Shown here in pieces: positions 16,427 to 19,213 of a stretch of 19,213 nt of DNA (position 1 is the stretch's first letter; each line of letters begins with the position of its first letter). The translations under genes were made by a program, and so were the position numbers. The notes beneath the pieces are model-generated. The model searched no databases. It was not told the origin of the DNA and saw only the letters and a list, made by a program, of their open reading frames with translations. Source of the DNA: Prevotella sp. (GTDB lineage: Bacteria; Bacteroidota; Bacteroidia; Bacteroidales; Bacteroidaceae); NCBI GenBank assembly GCA_016291915.1, contig JAEEZP010000274.1, positions 1 to 19,213 on the forward strand, in the 5' to 3' direction.

Positions 16427-19119
16427 GTATCGTATTGTGTCTTAAAAGGCCTAAAGGGTGCCGGTATATCACTCGGACGGATAAAGAACTGTCGAAAGAT
16501 ATCCGGCATCTTATCCGTATTGATCTTATACAAAGTGAAGAGACCCTTTAATGTGTCTGTCTCCTTGGCGATGACAGGGAAGGCAGTACGAGCGAACTTC
16601 GGGCCTTGTCCTGAAACTGCAACATTCACTGTAAGGACGACACCACGGTCAGTCTGCTCAAAATTCAGATTCAGACTATTACCAACGATCAGTAATCCAT
16701 CACCGTCTTTTCCTGACAGGAGAGTAGCATCTACGCCCATTCTGTTTCCTTCAAAATAGAGATCATCCATCTGTTTGCTCCAGAAACCATAACGGTTAGC
16801 CTGTTGCCGACCAGGATATGAGGCAAAAGGACCCTGACCGATCCATTGCACTCGATCAATCTTTTTATCAAGCAGGAAGGCCAAGCCCAACTCCGACAAG
16901 AAAGTATCTGTGGTATCAGGGGTAAGACTAAATGCCACCTGGGTAGCCGTGCCTTCTCGGGTGATATTCACCTCAGCCTTTACATATGGATTATCCAGTG
17001 GTTGCAGGTAATTCCCTATACGTTGGTTTGCTACCTTCAGACGTTCTGCCATTGTTTCTTTACGACCGACACGTACTAAAGGTCCTTCTTGTATCAAATC
17101 CATCACATTATCATCACCCGTCCAACATACATTGGGTTTATTCATCACAAAACTCTGATGAAGGAAAGTATTTCCCTGAGTATCTTTAATATCCAACTGT
17201 AGTAAGGAAAGGCCTGATTGCTCGGGTAATGGCAATAGGTAATCATTAGAAGTACGAGGACCGCAGTCAGGACTGAAAGCACCACCCGCCACTGTATCTC
17301 TGTTGTTGGTCAGATACCAATGGAATATCACATGATCCTTCAGATTGATAAAGTCATAACGGTTATGAACAGTGAGTCTGACTCGCTCTGCTTCTCTGTC
17401 ACAAGATGACACAAAAGCACGGGCGTAGTTATGCTGTAGTTCATAGTAGTTGGGTAAAGGTGTACGATCGGCATAAAGCAAGCCATCAGTCCCTTTATTT
17501 CCCGACATCTCAAAGCCAGCATCGTCTGAGGTAAATACTTTTTCCTCATATCCATATCGTTTACCTCCTACAGCATCCGTTTTAAAAGGCATGCCTTGAT
17601 CCACCCATTCCCAAACGGAACCACCGGCAATACAGGGTGTTCGCTCAATAATCTCCCACTGTCTGTCATGATCCTCAAAAGAGATACCCAAAGTATGACA
17701 GTATTCTGTAAAGATCACCGGACGGTCAGCACGCTGATAGAAATCTGCGATCTGCCCCGTAGTGGGATAATGTGGTGCATAGATGTCTGCCACCTTGGGG
17801 AAATCATAATTGAACTTACGGAAATAAGAACCCACCTGAGGATAACAGACAGGACGAGAACTGTCTAACTGTGCTTTTACATAACCACCAAGTTTTACAC
17901 AGATATCTGTCAGTGGGTTCTCATTACCCAAGCTCCAGATGATGACCGATGGATGATTCTTATCGCGACGAATGGTTGCTTGCGCTCTCTGCTGGAGTAC
18001 CTGATAGAAGGAAGGGTCAGAGAGGTTCTTATCCCCATAACCGAAAGGTACTTCATCGATGATATAGAACCCCAGAGAGTCGGCCAACTCATAGAAACGC
18101 GGTTCACGGGGATAGTGTGAGGTGCGGATATAGTTGACCGAAGCTTCTTTCATCAGTTTCATATCCTTTAGTGTCAACGCCTCACTGATGACTTTCACGG
18201 TTTGAGGATCTGTAGCATGGCTGGTGACACCACGTAACTTGATGGGTTTACCATTTATCTTAAGGATATTTCCCTCTACCGTCACCTCACGGAAGCCAAA
18301 CTTATGCTCAAAGGTTTGCAGCACTTTACCTTTCTGCATCAACGTCGTGCGAAGAGTATATAGATAAGGTGTTTCCGCTGTCCACAAATGTGGAGACACG
18401 ACTTTCTTTTCCCCCACGACCCTTCCCTGAGCATCTAATATCTCATGTCTCACAGTTGTTGTCTTGTCAGGGTTTGCTACACTCGTTTCTACCTGGACAT
18501 CCCCTGTATTCTTCGTATGAATCACCAAGTCCTTCAGATGAGTATGAGGAATGGTCATCAGTGTTACATCACGGAAGATTCCATTGGGTGACCAATCATC
18601 ATTACAGTCGAAGTCACTTCCACGATAGCGTGATACTACACGCATAGCAAGATCCTGACGAACCTTCTTCTTGTTGATAAAGTCTGTAATATCGAAAAGA
18701 GCCGTGTTATAGGCAGAATGCCACGAACCCACCTCTTTCCCATTAATCCACAGATCATAGCCATAGAGGACACCGTCAAAACGGATGACTACCCTTTGTC
18801 CTTTCCATTGCTCAGGCACAATGAAGGATGTTCGGTAATAACCAGTCAGAGAATCCGGGCTGCCATAGGTTGGGCGACAAAAGCCATGAGCCTCCCAACA
18901 ACCGGGAACAGGGATATTTCCCCAGCTTTCATCTTCCACAGGAACCTTCTTATTTTCATCTATCCCTTTCACAACCTTCAGCCTCCAGTTGCCGTTGAGG
19001 GACATTTTCATCGAAAGCTCCGTGACAGGGAGGATACCTTGGAAAGCATCCAGCACCTGAGCATTGACAGGAAGCAGACAGCAGATTCCTATCACCACTG
19101 ACAATATTCTTCTCATCAT
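16399..19119 (-). CDS. GH2 beta-galactosidase-like enzyme (LacZ architecture), secreted
   Basis: This 906-aa protein has a signal peptide (RRILSVVIGICCLLPVNA). It contains the GH2 jelly-roll domain (~40-190, with GYYRTSF and DFDCNDDWSPNGIFRDV), an Ig-like domain (~195-285), a TIM barrel (~285-575), a second Ig-like domain (~590-680) and a LacZ-type small-chain beta-sandwich (~690-900, with WIGQGPFASYPGRQQANRYG). Glu400 in SLGNEN is the acid/base and Glu472 in VIFTEYCH is the nucleophile. The barrel entry reads RGVTSHATDPQ rather than RGVNRHEHHP, so specificity may depart from lactose-type beta-galactosidase. A beta-galactosidase is most likely; other GH2 activities remain possible. It starts at two adjacent ATGs (19119 or 19116), and the first overlaps the stop of the preceding gene. 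No promoter is seen directly upstream. Confidence 0.93.
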   Translation of the reverse strand: MMRRILSVVIGICCLLPVNAQVLDAFQGILPVTELSMKMSLNGNWRLKVVKGIDENKKVPVEDESWGNIPVPGCWEAHGFCRPTYGSPDSLTGYYRTSFIVPEQWKGQRVVIRFDGVLYGYDLWINGKEVGSWHSAYNTALFDITDFINKKKVRQDLAMRVVSRYRGSDFDCNDDWSPNGIFRDVTLMTIPHTHLKDLVIHTKNTGDVQVETSVANPDKTTTVRHEILDAQGRVVGEKKVVSPHLWTAETPYLYTLRTTLMQKGKVLQTFEHKFGFREVTVEGNILKINGKPIKLRGVTSHATDPQTVKVISEALTLKDMKLMKEASVNYIRTSHYPREPRFYELADSLGFYIIDEVPFGYGDKNLSDPSFYQVLQQRAQATIRRDKNHPSVIIWSLGNENPLTDICVKLGGYVKAQLDSSRPVCYPQVGSYFRKFNYDFPKVADIYAPHYPTTGQIADFYQRADRPVIFTEYCHTLGISFEDHDRQWEIIERTPCIAGGSVWEWVDQGMPFKTDAVGGKRYGYEEKVFTSDDAGFEMSGNKGTDGLLYADRTPLPNYYELQHNYARAFVSSCDREAERVRLTVHNRYDFINLKDHVIFHWYLTNNRDTVAGGAFSPDCGPRTSNDYLLPLPEQSGLSLLQLDIKDTQGNTFLHQSFVMNKPNVCWTGDDNVMDLIQEGPLVRVGRKETMAERLKVANQRIGNYLQPLDNPYVKAEVNITREGTATQVAFSLTPDTTDTFLSELGLAFLLDKKIDRVQWIGQGPFASYPGRQQANRYGFWSKQMDDLYFEGNRMGVDATLLSGKDGDGLLIVGNSLNLNFEQTDRGVVLTVNVAVSGQGPKFARTAFPVIAKETDTLKGLFTLYKINTDKMPDIFRQFFIRPSDIPAPFRPFKTQYDTYLLRYNDH

Positions 19120-19213
19120 AGTTTTTTATATTTCAAGTCTATCTTTGTATATTTCCTCTCACGCTGGTTATTCCAATGTTCAAACAATCCGAGCGGCTGC
19201 TCCAACGGTTTCC
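19116..19213 (-). CDS. C-terminal end of an unidentified gene, cut by window edge
   Basis: The minus-strand frame from the edge reads through 31 codons to a TGA at 19116-19118. It ends in LFEHWNNQRERKYTKIDLKYKKL, and the other two minus frames close earlier. The stop overlaps the first GH2 start codon (ATGA), as in translationally coupled operon genes. The absence of a promoter before GH2 also supports transcription from upstream. Too little is present to name the family; a further enzyme of the same locus is plausible. Confidence 0.6.
   Translation of the reverse strand, partial: KPLEQPLGLFEHWNNQRERKYTKIDLKYKKL

Noticed and set aside
16441..16470. Palindrome around AGGCCT near the GH115/GH2 junction as a terminator
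   Set aside because: The stem is only about 6 bp with no U-tract, and it lies within the GH2 coding sequence.
1..19213. Insertion sequences, tRNA genes, CRISPR arrays
   Set aside because: No transposase frames, terminal repeats, tRNA cloverleaf or spaced identical repeats were seen.

Overview
The window is a polysaccharide utilisation locus (PUL) of a Bacteroidales bacterium, probably a Prevotella/Segatella relative. The order-level call rests on four things: a SusC/SusD pair, a hybrid two-component system (HTCS) regulator with periplasmic, kinase, receiver and AraC domains in one chain, Bacteroidetes-type promoters (TTTG-N19-TAnnTTTG), and general absence of Shine-Dalgarno sites. The genus is inference only. 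There are no tRNA, rRNA, CRISPR or mobile-element signals.

Layout from left to right. (1) Positions 1-2374, minus strand: a GH28 pectin hydrolase followed 28 nt later by a CE12-type rhamnogalacturonan acetylesterase that runs off the left edge. Both are driven by a consensus promoter at 2398-2428. (2) 2537-4147, plus strand: a secreted esterase made of two complete SGNH/CE12-like domains in tandem. (3) 4172-4203: a perfect 12-bp-stem bidirectional terminator between convergent genes. (4) 4252-9605, minus strand: the susC-susD outer-membrane import pair. (5) 9606-10119: a 514-nt divergent regulatory region containing a 117-nt tract with no G on the plus strand, inverted repeats, and promoters in both directions. 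(6) 10120-16426, plus strand: the HTCS sensor-regulator and, only 1 nt downstream, a GH115 alpha-glucuronidase. (7) 16399-19213, minus strand: a GH2 beta-galactosidase-like enzyme that overlaps the 3' end of GH115 by 28 bp. It is translationally coupled (ATGA) to the C-terminal end of an unidentified upstream gene cut by the right edge.

How the genes fit together: the SusC/SusD complex binds and imports oligosaccharides. Acetylesterases and GH28 deacetylate and cut a galacturonate/rhamnogalacturonan backbone. GH115 removes (4-O-methyl-)glucuronic acid caps, and GH2 removes a beta-linked sugar, most likely galactose, from side chains. The HTCS senses a breakdown product in the periplasm and switches on the operons. 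A coherent reading is a system for acetylated rhamnogalacturonan-I with glucuronic-acid-capped (arabino)galactan side chains. This is inference; GH115 could instead indicate glucuronoxylan associated with pectin.

The least explained elements are the G-free (C-free in the susC transcript) leader with four regularly placed ACCTAA motifs, the double-domain esterase, the GH28 without the classical GHG motif, and the regulator-enzyme fusion operon.
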